Of a stretch of DNA of 64,000 nt, positions 1-7,800 are shown piece by piece. Origin of the DNA: Limosilactobacillus caccae (lineage in GTDB: Bacteria; Bacillota; Bacilli; Lactobacillales; Lactobacillaceae). The stretch spans positions 186,001 through 250,000 of the forward strand of contig NZ_FTOY01000010.1 in assembly GCF_900156885.1 (NCBI RefSeq), in the 5' to 3' direction. Position 1 is the stretch's first letter. Each line of letters begins with the position of its first letter. A model generated the notes under the pieces. That model saw only the letters and a list, made by a program, of their open reading frames with translations. It made no database searches and had not been told where the DNA came from. The translations under genes and the position numbers were made by a program.

Positions 1-651
1 CGTAATAATCGTCACCCCAAAGACAAGGGCCGCCAGTGCATCAATCGTGTTATAACCCTGGATAAAGCCGTTACTAAAAGCGTGGGCCAGGTACTCAGGG
101 GTCGGTTGTGGCGTCGATGTAGCCCCTAACGGGTGGATAAACGCCAGCAAGAAGATGACAAATAGCATCACGAGAAAGATCGGGTTGAGGACCTTCCCGA
201 TGATTTCCGTAATCTTCCCTTCACGGGTCGCGCAATAATACACCACAAGAAAGAACAGGCCGGTGTAGATCAAGAGCCCCCACCCCTGGATCTGCGGCTT
301 TAGGTAGGGGGCAATCCCAATCGTGTAGGGAACAGTCGCCGTCCGGGGCGTCGCGCATAACGGCCCGATAACGATCTGCACCAGCATTAAAAAGATCAGG
401 GCGAACCGTTTACCATTCGGCAAGGCTAACTCATATAGCCCGTTAGCGTGGGTAATGCTAATCGCTAAGAGCGCAAATAGGGGTAAGAAAACCCCCGATA
501 AGAGAAAGCCCCCCGTCGCCGCTAGCCAATGACTCCCTGCTAGCTGTCCCAGGTGCACGGGAAAGATCAAGTTCCCAGCCCCAAATAACATCCCAAAAAT
601 CAGCGAGCCGATTATTAAGTAGTTCTTACCCGCTGCTTTGATTGCATTCAT
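1..651 (-). CDS. brnQ: Branched-chain amino acid:cation symporter, BrnQ/LIVCS family (3' part missing)
   Basis: The minus strand is open from an ATG at 651 to the window edge, 217 codons without a stop, so the C-terminal half is missing. The start MNAIKAAGKNYLIIGSLIFG followed by MLFGAGNLIFPVHLGQLAG is the hallmark first transmembrane region of LIVCS carriers, which take up leucine, isoleucine and valine with a cation through the cytoplasmic membrane. Several further hydrophobic segments follow (for example residues 45-65 and 75-95). An AGAGGAG ribosome site lies about 12 bases upstream of the ATG. The full-length family is about 440-460 residues, so roughly half is visible. Family assignment is firm; substrate is inferred from the family. 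Confidence 0.85.
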   Translation of the reverse strand, partial: MNAIKAAGKNYLIIGSLIFGMLFGAGNLIFPVHLGQLAGSHWLAATGGFLLSGVFLPLFALLAISITHANGLYELALPNGKRFALIFLMLVQIVIGPLCATPRTATVPYTIGIAPYLKPQIQGWGLLIYTGLFFLVVYYCATREGKITEIIGKVLNPIFLVMLFVIFLLAFIHPLGATSTPQPTPEYLAHAFSNGFIQGYNTIDALAALVFGVTIIT

Positions 652-750
652 CGTTAATCATTCACTCCTCTTTTACTTATTCTCATTCAATTGACGTTTT
701 ATTTTACCATGTGAAAAGTGCGGTAGAAAAGGACTTCCCGCAAAGATTTT

Positions 751-785
751 AAAAGAAAAGAAGCCGAGGAATACCTCGACTTCTT
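751..785 (-). terminator. Rho-independent terminator after the phosphoketolase gene
   Basis: A stem of about 12 bp (758-769 with 774-785, one mismatch, 4-base loop AATA) lies 38 bases beyond the phosphoketolase stop. On the minus strand it is followed by TTCTTTTCTTTT. This fits an intrinsic terminator for the leftward gene. Confidence 0.75.
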
Positions 786-822
786 CATCATTTATTAAGT
801 GTTTAATTAGCAATCAGTAAGA

Positions 823-3234
823 TTACTTAAGACCCTTCCAAGTCCAGTTAGTAACTTCTGGTAAGTCCTTACCTTCTGAACGGATGTAGTGGTTGTGCTT
901 GTTGATCATGTTGTCCATCTTGGCAACAAAAGCAGCAGCCTTTTGTTCGTAACCAGGAACGTTTTGGATAGCGTCCTTAGCTAAGTGGAAGCGGTCAAGC
1001 TTGTTCAATACACGCATGTCAAATGGTGTAGTGATGTCACCATTTTCTTCGTATGAGTGAACGTGAAGGTTGTGGTTTGCACGTTCGAAGAACAATGCTT
1101 GGATCATGTCACGGAATCCGTGCCATGCGAAGATAACTGGCTTGTCAGTAGTGAAGTATTGGTTGAATTCAGCATCAGTCAAGCCTTCAGGGTTCTTGTC
1201 AGTCTTCATTAACTTCATGATTTCGATGATGTTGATGAAACGAATCTTCAATTCAGGGAAGTTGTCATGAAGGATGTCGATAGCGGCAAGAGCTTCTTCA
1301 GTAGGTTCAGTACCAGCTGAAGCAAATACAACGTCTGGTTCGCTACCTTGGTCAGTAGAAGCCCAGTCGATGTAACCAAGACCGTTGTCAACTAATTCAG
1401 TAGCTTCGTCAATGGAGAACCATTGTGCACGTGGGTGCTTGGAAGTTACGAAGATGTTGATGCATTCTTGGTCGTTGAATGCCTTGTTAGATACAGCCAT
1501 CAATGAGTTAGTATCTGCTGGTAAGTATTCCTTAACAAGGTCAGCACGTTCCTTTTCGAACATGTGAGTTAACAGACCAGGATCTTGGTGAGTGTAACCG
1601 TTGTGGTCTTGTTGGAATACCGTTGAAGTATCAACGAAGTTCAATGCTGGGTATTGCTTACGCCAGTAGAGGTCCTTAGCCTTCCGTAACCACTTCAAGT
1701 GTTGAGTCAACATGGAGTCAACAACACGACCGAATGCTTCGTAAGTAGCGAAGAATCCGTGACGACCAGTAAGAGTGTAACCTTCAAGGAAACCTTCAGC
1801 TTGGTGTTCTGAAAGTTGTGAGTCGATCATCCGACCTTGAGGTGCCATGTTTTCGTCGTTTGGTTCGTGAATGTCTTCCATCCATTGACGCTTGTCGTTG
1901 TCAAGGAATGCGTAGAGACGGTTTGACTTAGATTCGTCAGGACCGAAACCACGGAAGTTGTCTGGGTTCAATTCAGCCATCTTGCTGAGGTACTTACCCC
2001 ATTCAAGCATGTCTTGCTTTACAACTGAACCTGGAGTTTGGATGTCAACAGCGAAGTCACGGTAGTTAGGCAATACTAATGGCTTAGGATCAATCCCACC
2101 GTTAGTGATTGGGTTCATTGCCATCCGCTTGTTACCTTCTGGTGTGTTTTGTTCAACTAAGGCAACTGGGTGACCGTTTTCGTCGAACAATTCTTCAGGC
2201 TTGTATGACTTCAACCAGTTAACAAGCATGTCCTTGTGTTCCATATCATCTTGTGATACCGGAATAGGAATTTGGTGTGCACGGAATGAGTTTTCGATTG
2301 GGTTACCATCGAGATCCTTCTTAGGACCAGTCCAACCCTTAGGTGCACGGAAGATAATCATTGGCCATTGTGGTAATGAGTTATCGTTGTTTTCACGAGC
2401 GTTCTTTTGGATAGCCTTGATTTCTTCGATAACAGTATCAAGAGTCTTAGCCATTTCTTCGTGAACTTCCATGTGGTCCTTGTAACCATCAAATTCACCT
2501 TCGCGGTCAGCTTCCTTGTAAGCTGATACGAAGTAAGGCTTCCAGCCCATTCCTTCGAAGTACTTAGTAAGTTCTTCGTCGCTCATCCGTGAAAGGATAG
2601 TAGGGTTAGAAATCTTGAACCCGTTAACTTGGATGATTGGTAATACCGCACCATCCTTGATTGGGTTGATGAACTTGTCTGAGAACCATGAAGCGGCCAA
2701 TGGGCCAGTTTCAGCTTCACCGTCACCGATTTCAACAGCAGCGATAACATCTGGGTTATCTAAGATGGCACCAACACCGTGTGAAAGTGAGTAACCAAGT
2801 TCCCCACCTTCGTGGATTGAACCTGGAGTTTCAGGTGCGGCGTGTGATGCAGTACCGCCTGGGAATGAGAAGTGCTTGAACAACTTAGCCATTCCGTTTT
2901 CGTCTTGTGTGTATTCAGGGTAAATTTCGGTGTATGAACCGTCCAAGTATGAGTTGTTAACCATAACTTGGCCACCGTGACCTGAACCTTCAATGTAGAA
3001 CATGTCAAGGTCGTACTTCTTAATTACACGGTTTAAGTGTGCGTAAATGAAGTTTTGAGGAACGATTGTACCCCAGTGACCGATTGGCTTAGGCTTAACG
3101 TCTTTTGCTTGTAATGGTTGACGTAACAGTGGGTCGCTCATTAAGAATAAAGTACCAACTGAAAGGTAGTTAGCTGCGCGCCAGTAAGCGTCAACACTTT
3201 CCAAGTATTGCTTGGAATCGTAATCTACTGCCAT
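823..3234 (-). CDS. xpkA: Xylulose-5-phosphate/fructose-6-phosphate phosphoketolase
   Basis: An 803-residue thiamine-diphosphate enzyme that splits xylulose 5-phosphate (or fructose 6-phosphate) with phosphate into acetyl phosphate and glyceraldehyde 3-phosphate (or erythrose 4-phosphate), the defining step of heterolactic fermentation. Length is typical. Recognisable family segments include [18 protein letters not shown] near residue 52, the acidic pyrophosphate/Mg-binding region [20 protein letters not shown] near 168-187, [11 protein letters not shown] in the middle, and [15 protein letters not shown] near 547. Start ATG at 3234 has AAGGAG upstream. Codon use looks strongly biased, as expected of an abundant glycolytic enzyme. 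It is transcribed alone: its own promoter lies at 3318-3345 and a terminator follows at 751-785. Confidence 0.97.
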   Translation of the reverse strand: MAVDYDSKQYLESVDAYWRAANYLSVGTLFLMSDPLLRQPLQAKDVKPKPIGHWGTIVPQNFIYAHLNRVIKKYDLDMFYIEGSGHGGQVMVNNSYLDGSYTEIYPEYTQDENGMAKLFKHFSFPGGTASHAAPETPGSIHEGGELGYSLSHGVGAILDNPDVIAAVEIGDGEAETGPLAASWFSDKFINPIKDGAVLPIIQVNGFKISNPTILSRMSDEELTKYFEGMGWKPYFVSAYKEADREGEFDGYKDHMEVHEEMAKTLDTVIEEIKAIQKNARENNDNSLPQWPMIIFRAPKGWTGPKKDLDGNPIENSFRAHQIPIPVSQDDMEHKDMLVNWLKSYKPEELFDENGHPVALVEQNTPEGNKRMAMNPITNGGIDPKPLVLPNYRDFAVDIQTPGSVVKQDMLEWGKYLSKMAELNPDNFRGFGPDESKSNRLYAFLDNDKRQWMEDIHEPNDENMAPQGRMIDSQLSEHQAEGFLEGYTLTGRHGFFATYEAFGRVVDSMLTQHLKWLRKAKDLYWRKQYPALNFVDTSTVFQQDHNGYTHQDPGLLTHMFEKERADLVKEYLPADTNSLMAVSNKAFNDQECINIFVTSKHPRAQWFSIDEATELVDNGLGYIDWASTDQGSEPDVVFASAGTEPTEEALAAIDILHDNFPELKIRFINIIEIMKLMKTDKNPEGLTDAEFNQYFTTDKPVIFAWHGFRDMIQALFFERANHNLHVHSYEENGDITTPFDMRVLNKLDRFHLAKDAIQNVPGYEQKAAAFVAKMDNMINKHNHYIRSEGKDLPEVTNWTWKGLK

Positions 3235-3317
3235 CTAATAAACACTCCTTCTAAAGTAAATCAATACGTCCTGTGCTTTCTAACAACATAACGTAAATCA
3301 TTAAATTTACACTCTTA

Positions 3318-3345
3318 ATAATAAACTGTTTTTGTCAAAAGTCAA
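3318..3345 (-). promoter_or_regulatory. Probable promoter of xpkA
   Basis: On the minus strand TTGACT (3345-3340) and TATTAT (3323-3318) are separated by 16 bases, close to the sigma-A consensus, about 85 bases upstream of the start codon. The rest of the 291-base divergent gap to the acyltransferase gene (3235-3525) shows no further convincing signal. Confidence 0.6.
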
Positions 3346-3525
3346 CCTTTTAAAAAATTGATACGGTCCAATTACGGAAATTTAATAATTTTAATCTCTC
3401 CTTTAAACTTTCACGACGCAGGTAATTACTGCTAGACCGCGCAATAGGCAAATTTGAAACTGACGCTTTACTGACGTTGTATACTACAAAATAAATAACT
3501 TTTAATTTTAGAAAGGGGCAATATT

Positions 3526-4641
3526 TTGCAGCAAGCTAATGATCTTCACAGTGCAGACATCGGTGACTTTGAAAAAACAATGGCAGTTTCTACTGTCATG
3601 ATCCAGTCCGTAATCACCTTTTTAATGGCGACAAAGCCCGGTGTCGGCCAACAATTTTTTCTCGGGGGAATCTACGAGGCAATTAAGTTCAGTGCCTCCG
3701 CTTTTATCTTCGGAATTCTTTTTTCGACAATCAGAACCCACCCCCAAGCGACCCTAAAGGACTACCCCCGCTTCATGAAGAACCGCTGGCACGTCCTCTT
3801 CATCCCCTCGATTTGGTGGACGCTTATTTACCTATTGTTTTTGCCCCAGCTGCAACAGCACGGCACCTTTCACAACTGGCAAGGATTTTGCTGGCAGTTT
3901 ATCAGTGGAAACGCCGCACCCCACCTCTGGTACAACGTGATGATGCTCCAATTTATCATCCTGATGCCCCTCTTCTGGTGGCTGGCCCGCTTTGTTCATC
4001 GGCAGCCGCGCCGGGGGACGGTGATTTTTACCATTATGTTACTAGGTGAACTTGCCTGGCACTACCTTTATGAATTACGTGTTTTCCATGGGCCAGACGC
4101 AAAAAGTTGGTACCTGATCGACCGGTTCTTCCTTAGTTTCTTAATCTTCGCTGTTGGTGGCACCTTGCTATGGCAATTCTACGAGAAGGTGACGCCCTGG
4201 TTGATGAAGCACTGGTTCACCCAGGTCATCGGCTGGCTAGCCCTCTTTTACTTTGTGACGGTCAACTTTTTCAGCTACGGTTACCCGGTTAAGCTCAGTA
4301 ATGCCCCGTACTATCTACCGTCAATGATTTTCTATAACTTGAGTACCATTTTTCTGATCGCCACCTTTGCCCTGTACATGCAGCACTTCCGCAACCAGTG
4401 GCTTCCCCTTATTCACTGGGTCGCACTGTATGCGCACCGGGCTTACCTTGGCCACGTTTTTTGGCTCTACTGGGTCAATCGCGCCCTTAACCGCCTTGCC
4501 CCGCAGCTGGGAATCGGCATTAAGCTTCCCCTGCTGGCAGTGTTAACAATCGGCCTTGCCTTTGCCGGCGCCTATTTTATCCACCGTGCTTGGTCAGCTA
4601 TAAAAGTGCTACTGCATATCGGGCAGCTCACTAACGGATGA
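3526..4641 (+). CDS. Integral membrane acyltransferase (acyltransferase 3 family)
   Basis: A 371-residue membrane protein with about ten hydrophobic segments. The early region IYEAIKFSASAFIFGILFST and the motif KNRWHVLFIPSIWWTLIYLLF, then LWYNVMMLQFIILMPLFWWLARF, fit the OafA/acyltransferase-3 superfamily, which moves acyl groups onto cell-surface glycans or lipids. The start is taken as the TTG at 3526 because GAAAGGGG sits 7-8 bases upstream; an ATG at codon 19 has no comparable site. The C-terminal region is hydrophobic and ends KVLLHIGQLTNG. The gene is alone on the plus strand between xpkA and the gntR-like gene and is followed by a bidirectional terminator. The acceptor molecule cannot be told from sequence. 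Confidence 0.7.
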   Translation: MQQANDLHSADIGDFEKTMAVSTVMIQSVITFLMATKPGVGQQFFLGGIYEAIKFSASAFIFGILFSTIRTHPQATLKDYPRFMKNRWHVLFIPSIWWTLIYLLFLPQLQQHGTFHNWQGFCWQFISGNAAPHLWYNVMMLQFIILMPLFWWLARFVHRQPRRGTVIFTIMLLGELAWHYLYELRVFHGPDAKSWYLIDRFFLSFLIFAVGGTLLWQFYEKVTPWLMKHWFTQVIGWLALFYFVTVNFFSYGYPVKLSNAPYYLPSMIFYNLSTIFLIATFALYMQHFRNQWLPLIHWVALYAHRAYLGHVFWLYWVNRALNRLAPQLGIGIKLPLLAVLTIGLAFAGAYFIHRAWSAIKVLLHIGQLTNG

Positions 4642-4745
4642 TTTTATATTCCATAGCGAATAAAAAGTGGATTTTTGCGTTTTTGTATTTTATAGAAAAC
4701 AAAAATCATATTTTAGGGATTTTATATTCTATAGCGAACAAAAAA
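4641..4745. repeat. Three degenerate copies of an A+T-rich repeat at exact 39-bp period
   Basis: Three related units start near 4641, 4680 and 4719. Their shared TATT core lies at 4647, 4686 and 4725, exactly 39 bases apart, and each is followed by CATAG/TATAG and then GAA(T/C)AAAAA or GAAAACAAAAA. The outer two are near-identical over about 26 bases (TATTC[C/T]ATAGCGAA[T/C]AAAAA); the middle one has drifted. The repeat begins at the stop codon of the acyltransferase gene and runs into the terminator at 4740-4772. Function unknown. Confidence 0.6.
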
Positions 4746-4772
4746 CGAGCGGGATTACCGCTCGTTTTTTTT
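4740..4772. terminator. Bidirectional terminator between convergent genes
   Basis: A 7-bp stem CGAGCGG (4746-4752) with CCGCTCG (4758-4764) has an A-run before and a T-run after it, so it can stop transcription from both the acyltransferase gene (plus) and the gntR-like gene (minus), whose stop codon overlaps the T-run. Confidence 0.85.
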
Positions 4773-5502
4773 ATCCCTCCTGATCTAAACTCACGAAGGT
4801 GCTGTATTTCATGTATTGATAGTGGATCCGCATATTTGACACTTCAAAGGGTGTTCCATCATCTAAGAAGAAGACCCCTTCCATAATGCCAACCGGCTCC
4901 GTTGGTGTCAGCTTCAACAAGCGCTGGTCATCCTCACTCGATGGGGCAACCCCAATTGTCATGAAGGATTTGGTGACCCGCTTACCCTGTGCATCTTCTA
5001 AATAATTGAAGATCGAACTTTGCACAACCGCTGGCGTCAATGTTGGTGTAATCTTAATAGGGATAAAACCCGTCTCAATCATAAAGGGCTGGTCATCAAT
5101 CAACCGTAGCCGCTTGATCTGGTAGACAAAGTCGTTGTCATTTAAGAATAATTCTTCTTGAACATCCTTATTTGCCGGCACTACCTGGTAGTCAAGCAGC
5201 TTAATTCCTTGCTTCTTCCCGTCAAGCTGGAAACTGTCGGTTACCCCTAAGTTGCTTCCTTCATAATGAAAAAGTGACTGGTTCTTTAGGTAAAGCGGGT
5301 TGATGAATGTCCCGGACCCTCTCTTCTTAAAGATGATCCCCTGTTGAGCAAGCACCCCCAATGCCCGCTTGATCGAGCTCCGACTTACTTGGTAGCTCTC
5401 GCTTAGGCTTCGCTCATCAGGTAAGCGCATCCCCGGATATTCATTATCCAAAATCTTATGTTTTATATCCCGCATCACAGAGCGATATACTAAGTCTGCC
5501 AT
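4771..5502 (-). CDS. GntR-family transcriptional regulator, HutC/UTRA type
   Basis: A 243-residue cytoplasmic regulator. Residues 1-70 form the winged helix (MRLPDERSLSESYQVSRSSIKRALGVLAQQGIIFKKRGSGTF) typical of GntR proteins; residues about 90-235 form a UTRA effector domain (VYQIKRLRLIDDQPFMIETGFIPIKI, then MEGVFFLDDGTPFEVSNMRIHYQYMKYS). Proteins of this type usually respond to a sugar phosphate or amino-sugar phosphate. No sugar operon lies next to it, so the target is not obvious; it may act on its own promoter or at a distant locus. It is divergent from the YbaK-type gene across an 82-base promoter gap before that ORF's upstream codons. Confidence 0.85.
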   Translation of the reverse strand: MADLVYRSVMRDIKHKILDNEYPGMRLPDERSLSESYQVSRSSIKRALGVLAQQGIIFKKRGSGTFINPLYLKNQSLFHYEGSNLGVTDSFQLDGKKQGIKLLDYQVVPANKDVQEELFLNDNDFVYQIKRLRLIDDQPFMIETGFIPIKITPTLTPAVVQSSIFNYLEDAQGKRVTKSFMTIGVAPSSEDDQRLLKLTPTEPVGIMEGVFFLDDGTPFEVSNMRIHYQYMKYSTFVSLDQEG

Positions 5503-5635
5503 TTAACTAACTCCTCGGATTTTACTAATTCGATTTTTAATGTACACTTTTAGTATAGCAGACCTATTTTAAATTGGGACCATTTTGTCAAAAATTGGTG
5601 CGTCCCAGATGAAAAATAAGGAGTGTTTAAAGATT

Positions 5636-6142
5636 ATGAGTAAGAAAAATAAAAAAAGTAAATTGAAGAAAACCCAGGTTGAGCAAATCCTCGACAAAAA
5701 TAAGGTAGCTTACGAACAATTTGAATTTCCGACCCACCAAGACGGCGATGTCCGTTCACTGACCGTTGACCATTCCGGAATTGATGAACACATCATCTAT
5801 AAGACCCTCGTCCTTTCCGGAAACACTACCGGCCCCCTCGTCGGGGTAATCCCGATTGACACCCACCTGGACGAAAAGAAGCTCGCCAAGGTTTCTGGCA
5901 ATAAGAAGGTTAACATGGTCCCCCTCAAGAACCTCTTGAAGACTACCGGATACGTCCACGGGGCCAACACCCCAGTCGGGATCTACGAAAAGTTCCAGTA
6001 CCCAATCTTTATTGATAATGTTGCCAAGGAGCAGGGGGAAATCTATGTCTCCTCAGGCAAGATTGGCCGCTCAGTAAAGCTCAACGCCGAAGACCTCGCC
6101 AACCTGGTTCACGCAACCTTTGCGGACCTGGAACAAAAGTAA
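5636..6142 (+). CDS. ybaK: YbaK/EbsC-type aminoacyl-tRNA deacylase (Cys-tRNA(Pro) editing family)
   Basis: The protein matches the YbaK/ProX editing-domain family, which hydrolyses mischarged tRNA in trans, typically Cys-tRNA(Pro). Visible features are KTQVEQILDKNKVAYEQFEFP at the start, IYKTLVLSG, the region LAKVSGNKKVNMVPLKNLLKTTGYVHGANTPVGI, and EIYVSSGKIGRSVKLNAEDL near the end. The reading frame is open from 5585, but ATG 5636 is preferred because AAGGAG (5618-5623) is upstream and the first 17 codons of the longer frame do not resemble the family; this gives 168 residues. The N-terminal KKNKKSKLKK is lysine-rich. The gene appears to be monocistronic. Confidence 0.85.
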   Translation: MSKKNKKSKLKKTQVEQILDKNKVAYEQFEFPTHQDGDVRSLTVDHSGIDEHIIYKTLVLSGNTTGPLVGVIPIDTHLDEKKLAKVSGNKKVNMVPLKNLLKTTGYVHGANTPVGIYEKFQYPIFIDNVAKEQGEIYVSSGKIGRSVKLNAEDLANLVHATFADLEQK

Positions 6143-6229
6143 GTTTTCCGTGATTGACCCTCCTGGGATAGAAGGATAAACTTAATTATGATGCTTAATA
6201 TTAGGTGCTTAGAAAGGTTCTGAAAATTG

Positions 6230-7666
6230 ATGAAGAAGAATTTATCTGCATGTACAACTGTCCTGGTCGGCCGCGACGCTACCATCGACGGTTCCACAAT
6301 GGCCGCACGGAATGATGACACGTTTGGCCCATTAAATCCCCAACGGTTCGTCACTTACCCGGCCTACCATAACCACCCCAACCAGGTTAAGGCATACTTA
6401 AACAAGTGTGTCATTGACCGGCCGGCTGACGGTTACCGTTACCAGGGAACGCCAAATGTTGACTACAAAAAAGAAGGAACATATGACGAAAGTGGTTTTA
6501 ACGAAAAGAACGTCGGCATGAGTGCCACGGAGAGTGTCTACGCTAACGAACGCGTCCTCGCCTGCGACCCATTGAATACGGAAAGTGGGATCAACGAAGA
6601 CCTAATCGTTGCGGCCGTGTTGCCATTCATCGACAGTGCCAAAGATGGGGTCGCCTACCTTGGTAAACTCGTTGCAAAGTATGGCTCTGCCGAAGGAAAC
6701 GGGGTTATCTTTAGCGATAAAAATGATGTCTGGTACATGGAAATTGTAACGGGTCACCACTGGGTCGCCCAGCGGATTCCGGACGATGCCTATGCCGTTA
6801 CCGGTAACCGGATTGCCATCCAACAAGTTGACTTTGCTGACTCGGCTAACTTTATGTGGTCAGACGGAATTCAAGAATTTGTTGCGCAAAACCACCTCAA
6901 CCCCGATAAGCATGGCTGGGACTTCCGCCATATTTTCGGGACAGCAAATGTCTTTGACCAGCACTACAATACACCGCGGCAATGGTACGGTCACCGGGTA
7001 CTCAACCCCAGCATCGACCTCGATCCGCTTGACTTTGACCTGCCATTCGTAATGCGGACCAACCACAAGATTACCCTTGAAGATGTCGAGCAGATCCTCA
7101 GCAGCCACTACCAGGGAACGCCTTATGATCCGCTGGGCCATGAAGGGACCGAACACCAAAAGCAGCTCTTTAGGCCAATCTCATTGAACCGGACGCAGAA
7201 CTCACACGTGCTCCAGGTCCGTAACGACTTACCCGAAGCAGCCTCAACAATTATGTGGATGAGCTTCGGGGTCCCAACCTTTACCCCTTACCTACCATTC
7301 TTCGGTAATGCGGAGGATATTGACATTAGCTACCGGGAAACACCGGAAAAGCTCAACATGGACCTTAAGAGTGCCTACTGGATGTACCGGACCTTGTCCA
7401 TGCTCGTCGAATCACACCACGCCGAGTTTGCCCAGGAAGACCTGGACTACTTAAAGGACGCCCGGGAGTACTTCTACAAGTGGGTAAACCAAGTTGCCTC
7501 CCAAGTTGACGGGATGAAGCCTGCCGAAGTTAGTGCCTTCCTTAGCAAGGAAACCCACCAGATGGTCGCTGAAATGGCCAAGCGGACAAAAGAATTGATG
7601 GCCCAACTAGTAATGCACGGTCTTGAACTTTCGAAGTTGACCTTCAAGATTGACAAAAATCTTTAA
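6230..7666 (+). CDS. pepD: C69-family dipeptidase (PepD type)
   Basis: A 478-residue Ntn-hydrolase dipeptidase of family C69, which cleaves a broad range of dipeptides in the cytoplasm and supplies amino acids. The N-terminus MKKNLSACTTVLVGRDATIDG contains the catalytic cysteine (Cys8), which in this family becomes the N-terminal nucleophile after a short propeptide is removed; GSTMAARNDD follows as usual. TTG 6227 is an alternative start in the same frame; AAAGG lies 9-12 bases upstream of both. Length is typical for the Lactobacillus PepD family. A strong terminator (7688-7725) follows, so the gene is transcribed separately from rtpR. Confidence 0.92.
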   Translation: MKKNLSACTTVLVGRDATIDGSTMAARNDDTFGPLNPQRFVTYPAYHNHPNQVKAYLNKCVIDRPADGYRYQGTPNVDYKKEGTYDESGFNEKNVGMSATESVYANERVLACDPLNTESGINEDLIVAAVLPFIDSAKDGVAYLGKLVAKYGSAEGNGVIFSDKNDVWYMEIVTGHHWVAQRIPDDAYAVTGNRIAIQQVDFADSANFMWSDGIQEFVAQNHLNPDKHGWDFRHIFGTANVFDQHYNTPRQWYGHRVLNPSIDLDPLDFDLPFVMRTNHKITLEDVEQILSSHYQGTPYDPLGHEGTEHQKQLFRPISLNRTQNSHVLQVRNDLPEAASTIMWMSFGVPTFTPYLPFFGNAEDIDISYRETPEKLNMDLKSAYWMYRTLSMLVESHHAEFAQEDLDYLKDAREYFYKWVNQVASQVDGMKPAEVSAFLSKETHQMVAEMAKRTKELMAQLVMHGLELSKLTFKIDKNL

Positions 7667-7687
7667 TTAAATTTTTATAAAACGAGT

Positions 7688-7725
7688 GAACCGCAATGAT
7701 GGCCTAAATCATTGCGGTTCTTTTT
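7688..7725 (+). terminator. Rho-independent terminator after pepD
   Basis: A perfect 13-bp stem GAACCGCAATGAT (7688-7700) with ATCATTGCGGTTC (7708-7720), a 7-base loop, then TTTTT. Confidence 0.92.
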
Positions 7726-7800
7726 AACTACCATATGTTGTATCTTCTGCCAATTAGCATTACTATATATTGTATTATTTTATTTAAGGAGTCATCACCA

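Noticed and set aside
4641-4745. CRISPR array
   Set aside because: Only three degenerate A+T-rich units with short, non-unique spacers and no cas genes; it is a simple phased repeat.
5585-5635. 17-codon extension of the YbaK-type protein
   Set aside because: No ribosome site for the upstream start; AAGGAG precedes ATG 5636.
7735-7800. 22-codon N-terminal extension of RtpR in the longer reading frame
   Set aside because: A good AAGGAG site and family length place the start at 7801; the upstream codons are leader sequence.
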